A DNA stretch of 64,000 bases from positions 1-64,000 of the forward strand of contig CAYNPO010000017.1 of NCBI GenBank assembly GCA_964399165.1. Reading direction: 5' to 3'. The notes beneath the pieces were generated by a model. That model was not told the origin of the DNA and made no database searches. It was given only the letters and a program-made list of their open reading frames with translations. Origin of the DNA: UBA6144 sp964399165 (GTDB taxonomy: Bacteria; Bdellovibrionota; Bacteriovoracia; Bacteriovoracales; Bacteriovoracaceae). This document shows, piece by piece, positions 24,016 to 32,286 of the stretch (positions within the stretch are counted from its first letter, which is position 1; each line of letters starts with the position of its first letter). Both the position numbers and the translations under genes were made by a program.

Positions 24016-24317
24016 CAACGAAAGAAAAGAAGATTCTTGAAGAGAAGAAGATCCCTGAGGATTTCATCCGAGCGAACTTTGATCAAATGCTCTCGATTTT
24101 GGGTGGTTATGCCTTGGAAGTAGATGCACAACTTAAAATCTCTGAGAAGTATCGAACAGATGAAGAAATGGAAGTATTTAGGCATGGGCAGACCCACGGT
24201 ATCGCGTCGACGATGCTTTACTTGAGTAGCTTCATGAGTGGGGATGATTTAGACTTCGAGACACTCAAGAAAGAAATTCGTGAGGCCGCTAAGGCAGATT
24301 CGAAAGAGTCCAAGTGA
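24012..24317 (+). CDS. Third protein of the toxin-antitoxin unit
   Basis: 101-residue soluble, helical protein (DFIRANFDQMLSILGGYALEVDAQLKI..GQTHGIASTMLYLSSFM) with an acidic/basic C-terminus. No motif recognised. It overlaps the antitoxin gene by 4 bases and is the last gene before the right end of the island, so it is co-translated with the toxin-antitoxin pair. It could be an accessory regulator or cargo. Confidence 0.6.
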   Translation: MTTKEKKILEEKKIPEDFIRANFDQMLSILGGYALEVDAQLKISEKYRTDEEMEVFRHGQTHGIASTMLYLSSFMSGDDLDFETLKKEIREAAKADSKESK

Positions 24318-24334
24318 TGCTACTTTAGTGCTAC
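24318..24334 (+). promoter_or_regulatory. Two TGCTAC repeats at an 11-bp step (right arm sites)
   Basis: TGCTAC at 24318 and 24329, the same hexamer and step as at the left end (11115, 11126, 11137). They lie 32 bp inside the right att repeat. Confidence 0.7.
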
Positions 24335-24365
24335 TTCTTCTTTAACCGGAAGGGATCATTCAAAA

Positions 24366-24381
24366 CCCGTCGCTTCCACCA
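24366..24381 (+). other. Right attachment-site repeat
   Basis: Exact second copy of the 16-mer CCCGTCGCTTCCACCA (first at 10962-10977). The bases on either side differ, which fits a recombination core. The 239 bp between 24317 and 24557 hold this and the arm repeats; no gene is visible. Confidence 0.7.
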
Positions 24382-24556
24382 ATTTCAGTACCACGGATGG
24401 TGCTTAGCTGAATCGTCCAGCTTCAAGCGACCTGCGTAGTTGCGCCACCACTTCTACCCGCACGACATCGTGTAAAGATTATCGACTTTTTGGATCGCCG
24501 GTGACATTCCCCATGCTCCAGCTATATCCCGTGACACACACATCTGGAGAAACACC

Positions 24557-24928
24557 ATGAGAATTTTAGTGTCCCTTGTCTTATCCCTTGTTTCCTTTTC
24601 CGCGTCAGCCGTTTGTCAAAGGGTGATTGATGGTTCAAGGTCGACATGGCTTAAGGTGGAGCAGGAGTTCATCGAATCCGATGTCGTAAGCGAGGCGATC
24701 TCCCAACAAGAAGCCGAACTGCAGGTCCGTTGCGCCGAGGGCAGAGCTACGATCACGTCCGTGCCTTTCTATAACCGTGCCGAATATTCGTCTATCTGTG
24801 AAGGAGCGTCTGGCAGAGTGAGAGTCACAGTCAGGGCGAGGATGCGTTACTCCCTTTGTCGGGATAATCCCACAACCTACGCTACCTACAGCTTTTTGGG
24901 TGTTTCCATCAGGCCTTTAATTCCCTAA
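24557..24928 (+). CDS. Secreted hypothetical protein
   Basis: 123 residues with a signal peptide (cleavage after ASA, residue 18). The mature protein has five Cys, so one or two disulfides are likely, and a strand-rich middle (RVRVTVRARMRYSLC). TCTGGAGAAAC just before ATG 24557 gives a ribosome binding site. It is the first gene outside the island. No family known. Confidence 0.6.
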   Translation: MRILVSLVLSLVSFSASAVCQRVIDGSRSTWLKVEQEFIESDVVSEAISQQEAELQVRCAEGRATITSVPFYNRAEYSSICEGASGRVRVTVRARMRYSLCRDNPTTYATYSFLGVSIRPLIP

Positions 24929-25133
24929 TGACTTTCCCTGGATGGCAAGTCGCATAGGGGCTCCTTTGCTAAGGGATATTTAAGCAAGTGGTCTCGCTGG
25001 CTTCCTCCAGGGAATGTTCACGGCTTGCTAAGACAACGCCATATCGCTCGAGGTAGCCTCTACAACACTAGGTCTGGGTGACCGGCTGCTTTTGTGAGTT
25101 GACATGAGGCGCAACTCGATAGAAAGTCCGCCC

Positions 25134-25421
25134 ATGAATAAATCCATCTTTGTTTCTGGTTTCGCGGCAGCACTCTTTCTGGTTTCGGGGGTGGTGCACG
25201 CCGATAACATTTGTCATCGCCGTGCCGAGGCACGCCGCCACACGGCCATCAGCCAGGCGCGGCAGGCGTACACGATTCGTGTGAGAAGTTGCCAGACCAT
25301 GCCATCTCCTGACCGTGCCGAGCAATGCATCCGGGCTGCGCGGGCGACTTTTGAACGTAGTTCTCAAGCTGCTCGGTTACGCTACGCTCGGGATGTTCGG
25401 GCCTGCGGGACTGAGACTTAA
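25134..25421 (+). CDS. Secreted Arg/Ala-rich small protein
   Basis: 95 residues from ATG 25134: signal peptide (cleavage after VHA-DN), then a basic helix-rich part with four Cys spaced like two hairpins (ICHRRAEARR, RSCQTMPSPDRAEQC, RACGTE). An in-frame ATG lies 30 bases upstream, but the later start gives a standard signal peptide. Function unknown. The 205 bp before it hold no other gene. Confidence 0.5.
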   Translation: MNKSIFVSGFAAALFLVSGVVHADNICHRRAEARRHTAISQARQAYTIRVRSCQTMPSPDRAEQCIRAARATFERSSQAARLRYARDVRACGTET

Positions 25422-25490
25422 CCCTCACGGCGGCATGTAAATATTTCATCCTTTGCTAGGCGAGGCGCCGTTTCGCCGTAGCATGGCAGG

Positions 25491-26267
25491 ATGAAAAATC
25501 TCCTGATCCTCGCTCTCTGGGTGGCAGGCGCGGCCCACGCCCAACAGGTCACCTTGACCCCCGAGCTGGTCTCGCGGGCCCTCGGTGGACGTGAGTCCGG
25601 CCCCTTCGCCCAATCCAAGCGGATGGGCTGTGCCGAGTTGCAATCACAGCTTCCCCGGCTCACCCGTCGCTACCGCATCGCCCTCTCGCCGAACGGTGAC
25701 TTTGATTGCCCCAACCGTAGCACCTCGCTCATCGAGGCCCTGTTGATGGTGGAGGAGATGGACCGGCGCGTGCCCGGGGAGCTGGCGATATCACAGGCGA
25801 TCCAGCAGCACGCCCGAAGCATCGAAATTACGGGGCAGGCCAACCCCATCGGGGCCCTCGGCTTCAATACGGATGGCCGTTTTATCGAGGTTTTCGACGG
25901 GGGCGTGGCCCAAGGGCCAGAGTTCATGGCCGCGGCCCTGGCCCACGAAATCCGGCACGCCGATGGGCCCCGGCACGAGGTATGCGTGGCCGGGCCCTTG
26001 GCGGGCGTTCCCGCCTGCGACTCGGCCCTGCCCGCTTGGAGCAATTGGAAGGACGGTGGCTCCTATGTCTACGAGCTGGCCTTCCAGCGTCTCGCCATCC
26101 AGCAGAGGCTTCCGGGCTATCAGAGGTACGTGCGCCAGTTCATCGGCAACTTGCACATCCGCTTCAATCAGAGACCCTCGATGGAACTCCTAGACGCCTG
26201 GATCGGGCCCGAGTTGCTGGAGACGGAGCGCGAGTTCGTGGACCAGGTCCGCGCGCGGTACTACTGA
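25491..26267 (+). CDS. Secreted protein with a HEIRHxD metalloprotease-like motif
   Basis: 258 residues with a signal peptide (cleavage after AHA-QQ). Residues about 150-165 read ALAHEIRHADGPRH, which fits HExxH plus a nearby Asp and a third His, as in zinc peptidases. Two Cys pairs flank it (GCAELQ..FDCPN and VCVAGPL..ACDS). The C-terminal half is helical with Tyr/Arg-rich turns. It may be an exported zinc hydrolase acting on the cell wall or on proteins; the substrate is unknown. Confidence 0.6.
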   Translation: MKNLLILALWVAGAAHAQQVTLTPELVSRALGGRESGPFAQSKRMGCAELQSQLPRLTRRYRIALSPNGDFDCPNRSTSLIEALLMVEEMDRRVPGELAISQAIQQHARSIEITGQANPIGALGFNTDGRFIEVFDGGVAQGPEFMAAALAHEIRHADGPRHEVCVAGPLAGVPACDSALPAWSNWKDGGSYVYELAFQRLAIQQRLPGYQRYVRQFIGNLHIRFNQRPSMELLDAWIGPELLETEREFVDQVRARYY

Positions 26268-26293
26268 GGGCGAAGGTCTGGTTTGGCTGAACG

Positions 26294-27490
26294 TCACCCT
26301 ACAAGGTCGCAGTAACCAAGTACTCCCGCCAGTGCGATCAACCACGCCGAGTTGACCTTGAACTTCATCAGCAGCCCTAGGCTAACAGCGAAGGCGATTG
26401 CCCCATAGGGTGAGCCCACCGTTCCCTTGGCCAAAATGAAACCCGCGCCGGCCATGAGGCTGAGAGAGGCCACGTTCAGGCCGTCCAGCACGGGAGAGGT
26501 CCATCTGGAGCGGCGAAGGGCGGGAAGAAGAGGGGCGCTGAGCGCCACGAAGGCGAAGGCCGGCGCGAAGATCCCCACCGTGGCGGTGACCGCGCCCACG
26601 TTGCCTGAGATCAAGTAGCCGATGAAGGTGGCGGTGGTGAACACCGGGCCGGGGGTGAATTGGCCCACGGCGATGGCGTCGATGAGCTGCTGCTGCGTGA
26701 TCCAACTGTACTTGTCCACCAGATCGTTCTGGAGGAAGGCGATCAGGACATACCCGCTGCCAAAGAGTACCGACCCCACCTTGGCGAAGTACCCGAAGAG
26801 GGCCTCGGGGGGAGGGATGAGGCGCTGGGCGGTTTGTCCCCAGGCGCGCGCTAGGGGCTGGAGGAGGCCAGTCCCCATGAGCAGGAAAAGGGCGGCGCGG
26901 TCCGTGGGAGGCCGGCGCATGAGGCGAAGCGCGAGGTTAAGGGCCGCGATGAGGAACAGGATCAGGATCTCGTTGCCCCAGACGAGGTAGAGGACAAGGG
27001 CGAGCACGGCCAATCCAGCCAGGATGCGGTTCTTCAAGGCGGAGCGGGAGAGATTCCAGATGGCCTGGGCCACGACGGCCAGGATCACGGGCTTGATCGC
27101 GAGGAAGACGGACTGGAAGGCCGGCAGGGAGCCGAACTTGACGTATGACCAGGCGATGGCCCACACGATCAGGAAGGCGGGCCCGATGAAGGCGATCCCG
27201 GCGGTGACCAGCCCCCGCCAACCCGCCATCTTGTGCCCCACGTGGATGGCCATCTCGGTGGAGTTTGGTCCGGGGATCAGGTTGGTGGCCCCGAGGAGGT
27301 CCAGGAACTCCTCGGGCGAGAGCCATCGCCGGCGGCGGACGACCTCTTCTTCCATCATGGCGATATGGGCTGCGGGCCCACCGAAGGCCGTGGTGCCGAG
27401 CCGGAGAAACAGCAGCGCGATTTCGGAGAGGGTGGGGCGTTGGGCGGGGAGCGGGGAGGAGTCAGGGGTCATGGACTGAGCTTCCCGCAT
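26294..27490 (-). CDS. chrA: Chromate transporter
   Basis: 398-residue ChrA with two homologous halves, about 10-12 membrane helices in all. The first half starts LFLRLGTTAFGGPAAHIAMM and contains NLIPGPNSTEMA; the second half repeats it as FGYFAKVGSVLFGSGYVLIAFL and VGQFTPGPVFTTATFIGY. Both carry the family signatures (FGGP and PGP). It exports chromate, probably with sulfate sensitivity. It is a lone gene; no chrB regulator is nearby. Start ATG 27490 is preceded by AGGAAA. Confidence 0.9.
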   Translation of the reverse strand: MREAQSMTPDSSPLPAQRPTLSEIALLFLRLGTTAFGGPAAHIAMMEEEVVRRRRWLSPEEFLDLLGATNLIPGPNSTEMAIHVGHKMAGWRGLVTAGIAFIGPAFLIVWAIAWSYVKFGSLPAFQSVFLAIKPVILAVVAQAIWNLSRSALKNRILAGLAVLALVLYLVWGNEILILFLIAALNLALRLMRRPPTDRAALFLLMGTGLLQPLARAWGQTAQRLIPPPEALFGYFAKVGSVLFGSGYVLIAFLQNDLVDKYSWITQQQLIDAIAVGQFTPGPVFTTATFIGYLISGNVGAVTATVGIFAPAFAFVALSAPLLPALRRSRWTSPVLDGLNVASLSLMAGAGFILAKGTVGSPYGAIAFAVSLGLLMKFKVNSAWLIALAGVLGYCDLVG

Positions 27491-27519
27491 TTTCCTGATT
27501 CAGGAAAGCATAAGCTGCC

Positions 27520-28164
27520 CTATTCGAGAGGCAAACAGCCGCTGGGAGGGCAGCGCAGGCGCACGTGCATGTGGTCCGCGTGGTTGTCCACGTGAAGGAG
27601 GCTGTTGATCACGCGCTGGTGGGAACGGAATTCCCCTTGTGAGCGGGCGTAGCGGATCAACTCGTCCTTGATCACCTGGTCCACGAAGATCCGGGCCACG
27701 TTGCCGTGGCGGTGGAGGGCCTTCATGAGCTCCCAGTTCCTTTCTACGTCGAAATTCTCGGTCACCGTCCCTTCGGCCACCATGCTGGGGGCGAAGTGGT
27801 ACTGGCGGGGCCTCGGCACATGCTCGACCCCGTCGTTCTTGTAGTACCCGATGTCCACGTCCAGACCATTCTGGTGGGAAAGGTGCTCCGAGATGGGGCC
27901 GCCGAACTGCGCGCTGATTTCCTCGACCTGCAGGCGGTCCCGTCCGGGCACGTGAAGTTCCGCTGCGACCGCCCTGATCATGGACACGAGACTGGCGTCG
28001 CCCCAGTAGTTCCCGAATTCACGGAAGAGCTGCACGTAGCCCGGGCCTTCGGCGTCCAGGGCCACGGCATTTTCCAGTTGTCCGTTGGAATAGGAGCCCC
28101 TGGGGGTGGCCAGGGCCGTGGCGCTGAAAAGGGCGAGAAGGGGGAGGAGAAAGATTGTGCGCAT
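27520..28164 (-). CDS. mepA: M74-type murein endopeptidase (MepA-like)
   Basis: 214 residues from ATG 28164: signal peptide (cleavage after ALA-TP), then a LAS-fold zinc peptidase. Zinc ligands and catalytic motifs are visible: SEHLSHQNGLDVDIGY (His and Asp) and NHADHMHVRL (two His). MepA-type enzymes cut the D-Ala-mDAP crosslinks of peptidoglycan in the periplasm. The two C-terminal Cys (LRCPPSGC) may form a disulfide. It lies 29 bases upstream of chrA, on the same strand, but I see no functional link. Confidence 0.85.
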   Translation of the reverse strand: MRTIFLLPLLALFSATALATPRGSYSNGQLENAVALDAEGPGYVQLFREFGNYWGDASLVSMIRAVAAELHVPGRDRLQVEEISAQFGGPISEHLSHQNGLDVDIGYYKNDGVEHVPRPRQYHFAPSMVAEGTVTENFDVERNWELMKALHRHGNVARIFVDQVIKDELIRYARSQGEFRSHQRVINSLLHVDNHADHMHVRLRCPPSGCLPLE

Positions 28165-28362
28165 AGGACCATGGTACCCGCCCCCGAGGCGAGGGGGCCG
28201 AGCTTTGAAGAAATTACAGGGTGCTAAGTCGTTGACAGCACGGGACCCTTCGGGGTTTAGTGGAAGCAATCGTGTTGAGGCGTTCTGATCCATTTCCCCC
28301 GCCTCCACCAAATCTTGCGTGCCACCGAAAGTGACGGTGGGCGCCCTTATGTGTCGGAGCTT

Positions 28363-31300
28363 ATGGACCAACCACCACGCTCATCCCGCCGCCGCCGTCG
28401 CGGAAGATCCCGCCCCCAGCGGCAACCTCTCAACCAAGGTCAGCAGCCGGAGAACACCCCGGCGGGTGGGGGCGGGCAGACGCCCAATGGCCCGCTGTCG
28501 CTGGAGCAACGCTGCGTTCGGCAGTTTCCTAAAACCGCCCTTTCCCGCGGCCGCCACTACTATGCCCGCGGGCACGTTTCCAACCCCACCTGGACCGGCC
28601 AGGAGTGCGTCCTGATGGTGCAAGGAACGGGCGGGAACTACGCCGTCCACTTTGACTTCTCCCAGGCCACTACCGCGGGAGTACTCCCCGTCACCTGCGC
28701 TTGCCCCGCCTTCGCAAAAGGCGCGATCTGCAAACACCTGTGGGCAGCCATCCTGCAAACGGAAAGGGCGAGTCCCCCGGGGATGGTGCCCGAGAGCGGC
28801 CAGCTCAGGATCGTGCGCGAGAATGTGCGCCCGCGCCGGGAACACAACGGCCCCGCGGCCCTGGACAAGAATGAGCCCGTCTCCTGGCAAAAAGACAATT
28901 GGAAGGAGCGCCTCGACCAAATCCAAGGTGTGGTGAATCTTCCTTCTGCCCGCACCCCCCTGACGTTCTCCGCCTGCTTCGTGATTTCCGCTTCTGAAGC
29001 GGCGACCACGGGCAGGCTCGTGATGGACCTGTGGGCCCGCAGCCGCTCGCTCAACGGGGAGCTCGGCCCCTTGCGGCCCAACCGCGTGTCCAACCAGGGC
29101 GTGTCCGCCTACGACACCAAAGACCAGGCGATCCTCACCACCTTGATCAAAACCTCCAACCAGCACACCTTCACCCTGCCGGGTCGTGGCAGCAATCTGT
29201 CCGTGACCCGTTTCGTAGTGGACCCGACCTTGGAAGGATACCTGCTGCCGCTTCTGGCGGAGTCGGGTAGGCTCTTCCTCTCCCGCGGTTCAACTGGCGC
29301 CCCGGACTCCGCCGAGCGCCCCATGCGCATCGATTCAGAGGCTTCTTGGGTTTTGGAACTTAAGCTCATGCCCAGCGGCCCCGACCATTACCGCCTCGAC
29401 GGAACATTGGCCCGGCCCGGCGAGCACCGCTCCCTCAGCGCGCCGGTGGCGGTCCTGCGCAGCGGTTTCCTGATTTTCGACGAGCGCATCGGACGCTTCG
29501 CTGATCCCCACCATGCCAACTGGGCCCTCGCCATCCGTCGCGGGGGCGACTTCCTCGTGCCCCGGGAAGAGGGCGACCAGTTCCTCACCCGCACTGTCCT
29601 CGATCCTTCTTCGCCCAAAATCACCTGGCCCGGGGACCTGAATTGGACCACCGAGGCCGTTCTGCCCAAACCCATCGGCGTCTTCAAGCCCCTGGGCAAC
29701 GACCCGTCCACCGGCCGCATGGTGCTCACGGTGAGTTTCGACTACGCGGGCCGGGAAGTCCCCCTTGCCGAGACCGCCTCGAGCTTCGTGGACGCCGCAA
29801 GCAAGAAGCTCATCACTCGCAACCGGGACTACGAAGAGCAGACTCTGGTCAAGGCCATGAAGATCATGCGCGACACCCTGGGTACCGGCACCGTTCCCAC
29901 CGGTGACATGCACCGGGCGGCCCAGGAGTTGGTGGAGGCCGGTTGGACCATTTACATCGAAGGCAAAAAGCTCCGGGTCTCCCAAGACTTCTCCATGAAC
30001 GTGAGTTCCGGCACCGACTGGTTCGACCTCACCATGGACCTGGACTTCGGAGACGTGCCCGTCAGCCAGATCGAGCTCCTCAAGGCCCTGGAGGCCAAGA
30101 GCGGGCTGGTGAAGCTCTCGGATGGCTCCGTGGGCATGCTGCCCCAGAACTGGGTCAACCAGTTCGCCTCTCTGGGACAGTTCGGCGAAGTGACCGACGA
30201 TGGAGGCCTGCGCTTCAGCAGGTCCCAGGGGCTGCTGCTGAACGCGGTACTGGCCGACGACGAGCGCGTCCAGGTGGACGACGACTTCCAGGCCTTCCGT
30301 GACAAGGTCCAAAAATTCGAAGGCGTCAAAACCGCCAAGGCCCCCGCGGGCTTCAAAGGCGAGCTGCGCAACTACCAAAAGGAAGGCCTCACCTGGCTGC
30401 GCTTCCTCGAGGAGTTCGAGACCGGCGGCATCCTGGCCGACGACATGGGTCTGGGTAAAACCATCCAGGTTTTGGCGTTCCTGCTCGGACGTGCCAAGAA
30501 AAAGACCAAAACCAAAAAACCCTGCGTGGTCATCACGCCCAAGAGCTTGGCCTTCAATTGGATGGATGAGGGGCAGAAGTTCGCGCCGACCCTGAAGATG
30601 GTGCGCTACGGTGGGCCCGGCCGCTCCCTCACTGACCTCGAAGGCGCGGATGTCGTCGTCACCACCTACGGGACTTTGCGCGCGGACATCGAGCAACTGC
30701 AAAACGTCGAGTTCGACGTCGCGATCATCGACGAGGCCCAGGCGATCAAGAACGCCAAATCCCAGTCTGCCGTGGCCTGCAAACAAATCAAGGCAGGCCT
30801 CAAGATCGCGCTCACCGGCACGCCCATCGAAAACTCCCTTAACGACCTGCTCTCCATCCTGGAATTCACCAACCCGGGTCTGCTCGGCACCACGGAAATC
30901 AAGCAAGACGCCCAGGCGGGACTCGCCAAGGTGCTCAAACCCTTCATGCTCCGGCGCACGAAAGAGAAAGTCCTCACAGAGCTCCCGGACAAGTCCGAGC
31001 AGGTGCTCTACTGCGAGATGGGCGAAGCGGAGAAGCAGGTCTACGCCGCCATCCGCGAGCGCTACCGCGGCTCCCTGGACGAGAAGATCAAGAAAGGCGG
31101 CCTGGGCAAATCCAAGCTCCACGTGCTCGAGGCGCTCCTGCGCTTGCGGCAAGCCGCCAGCCACATTGGTCTGGTGGATCCGTCCAAGATCGCCGAGCCA
31201 AGTGCCAAGATCCAGCAACTCATCCGGCACATGCAGGAAGTCATCCAGGAAGGGCACAAGGTGCTGGTGTTCTCGCAGTTCACCTCGCTTCTCTCCATCG

Positions 31301-31707
31301 TGCGCACGCGGCTGGAGGAAGAGAAGATCACCTACGAGTACCTGGACGGACAGACCGAGGACCGGAAGACTCCGGTGGAGCGGTTCCAGACGGATCCGGC
31401 CTGCCCGGCGTTTTTAATTAGTTTGAAAGCGGGTGGTACGGGGTTGAATCTCACGGCCGCTGACTATGTGTTCATCCTGGATCCTTGGTGGAACCCCGCG
31501 GTTGAGGCCCAGGCCATTGGGCGGGCGCACCGGATGGGGCAAGCCAATAAGGTCATTGCTTACCGGATGATTGCGAAGGGCACCGTGGAAGAGAAAATCT
31601 TGGATCTGCAGAAGACCAAGAAGGACCTAGCCGAGTCGATCGTGTCGGAGGATGGGGACTTCATGAAGAAGCTGACGAAGGAAGATTTGGAGATGTTGTT
31701 GGGGTGA
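28363..31707 (+). CDS. SWIM-domain SNF2-family DNA translocase
   Basis: 1114 residues from ATG 28363. A basic N-terminus (SRRRRRGRSR) leads into a SWIM zinc finger (CACPAFAKGAICKHLW, about residues 115-130). The last 450 residues are a SNF2 ATPase: DDMGLGKTIQ (Walker A), DEAQ (Walker B), and helicase C motifs FLISLKAGGTGLNLTAAD and AIGRAHRMGQ. Such proteins remodel DNA-protein complexes, for example behind RNA polymerase. It is followed after 4 bases by an AT-rich lipoprotein gene. A long antisense frame under this gene is not real. Confidence 0.92.
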   Translation: MDQPPRSSRRRRRGRSRPQRQPLNQGQQPENTPAGGGGQTPNGPLSLEQRCVRQFPKTALSRGRHYYARGHVSNPTWTGQECVLMVQGTGGNYAVHFDFSQATTAGVLPVTCACPAFAKGAICKHLWAAILQTERASPPGMVPESGQLRIVRENVRPRREHNGPAALDKNEPVSWQKDNWKERLDQIQGVVNLPSARTPLTFSACFVISASEAATTGRLVMDLWARSRSLNGELGPLRPNRVSNQGVSAYDTKDQAILTTLIKTSNQHTFTLPGRGSNLSVTRFVVDPTLEGYLLPLLAESGRLFLSRGSTGAPDSAERPMRIDSEASWVLELKLMPSGPDHYRLDGTLARPGEHRSLSAPVAVLRSGFLIFDERIGRFADPHHANWALAIRRGGDFLVPREEGDQFLTRTVLDPSSPKITWPGDLNWTTEAVLPKPIGVFKPLGNDPSTGRMVLTVSFDYAGREVPLAETASSFVDAASKKLITRNRDYEEQTLVKAMKIMRDTLGTGTVPTGDMHRAAQELVEAGWTIYIEGKKLRVSQDFSMNVSSGTDWFDLTMDLDFGDVPVSQIELLKALEAKSGLVKLSDGSVGMLPQNWVNQFASLGQFGEVTDDGGLRFSRSQGLLLNAVLADDERVQVDDDFQAFRDKVQKFEGVKTAKAPAGFKGELRNYQKEGLTWLRFLEEFETGGILADDMGLGKTIQVLAFLLGRAKKKTKTKKPCVVITPKSLAFNWMDEGQKFAPTLKMVRYGGPGRSLTDLEGADVVVTTYGTLRADIEQLQNVEFDVAIIDEAQAIKNAKSQSAVACKQIKAGLKIALTGTPIENSLNDLLSILEFTNPGLLGTTEIKQDAQAGLAKVLKPFMLRRTKEKVLTELPDKSEQVLYCEMGEAEKQVYAAIRERYRGSLDEKIKKGGLGKSKLHVLEALLRLRQAASHIGLVDPSKIAEPSAKIQQLIRHMQEVIQEGHKVLVFSQFTSLLSIVRTRLEEEKITYEYLDGQTEDRKTPVERFQTDPACPAFLISLKAGGTGLNLTAADYVFILDPWWNPAVEAQAIGRAHRMGQANKVIAYRMIAKGTVEEKILDLQKTKKDLAESIVSEDGDFMKKLTKEDLEMLLG

Positions 31708-31711
31708 AAAC

Positions 31712-32131
31712 GTGAAAAAAGATATTATTGCCTTTGCCATTACCCTAGTACTCACAGGCTGCGCCCTATTTAGGGAGGTGGTTCAAACTCCTCAGCGCTC
31801 TATTCGAGATTCTAAATGTTACGAGTCCCAAAAGTTTAAAGTCTTGCAGATTCTAGACGACGGAGTGCTAGTGCACATATGCCCTACATCCTTTCCTTCT
31901 TTTTACAGTAATGCTTTTGATGCATGTATTATGAAGGGCGAGTTGGGGTTTATTGAGCTAGACCCTAAAAAGCACGATTTGGTGGATGAGCAGAATGTAG
32001 AGGTTCCAAGCGCTAAGTGTATGCAAAGCGCTGGGACTTATAGCTACTTGGCTGGCAAAGATAAAATTAAGAAAACCATCAGAAGAGTCAAAATCGTCGA
32101 ATCCCAAATCCCGAATCCGGCTTTTAAGTAA
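31712..32131 (+). CDS. AT-rich lipoprotein
   Basis: 139 residues starting with GTG, 4 bases after the SNF2 gene. The lipobox LVLTGCAL places Cys at residue 17, so it is a lipoprotein. The mature part has several Cys and a Lys-rich end, with no known domain. Codon usage is much more AT-rich than in the gene before it, which suggests acquisition by transfer. Function unknown. Confidence 0.65.
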   Translation: MKKDIIAFAITLVLTGCALFREVVQTPQRSIRDSKCYESQKFKVLQILDDGVLVHICPTSFPSFYSNAFDACIMKGELGFIELDPKKHDLVDEQNVEVPSAKCMQSAGTYSYLAGKDKIKKTIRRVKIVESQIPNPAFK

Positions 32132-32179
32132 GGCCATTCGGGCTGTGAGGGAAGTTCGAGAACACCCAACCCTATTTAG

Positions 32180-32286
32180 TCCTTCCCATCCGTCTTCTAT
32201 CGCCACGGCACAGGCTTCTCTTCATCCACGCAATCGGGTGAGGAGATGTCAGCCGAAAATTTAACCAGCAGGACGTCGTTGGCGCG
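32180..32286 (-). pseudogene. Decayed 3' end of a CIS_TMP gene
   Basis: These 107 bp align with the 3' end of the CIS_TMP gene at 35019-35125 (shared blocks CCTTCCCATCCGTC, CTTCATCCACG and AACCAGCAGGACGTCGT-like stretches) and still encode the C-terminal TDGKD followed by a stop. Small indels and an internal stop break the frame. It is a direct repeat flanking the helicase-MazG-GNAT pocket on the left. Confidence 0.7.

Noticed and set aside
28286..28303. CCCCCGCCTCCACCA-type end resembling a tmRNA 3' terminus
   Set aside because: No T-arm, no tag-coding sequence and no acceptor 5' strand upstream; it also differs from the island att repeat. At most a decayed att relic.
29335..31257. 640-codon open frame antisense to the SNF2 gene
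   Set aside because: It lies wholly under a gene with clear helicase motifs; high GC at third positions opens the antisense frame. The protein shows no domain.
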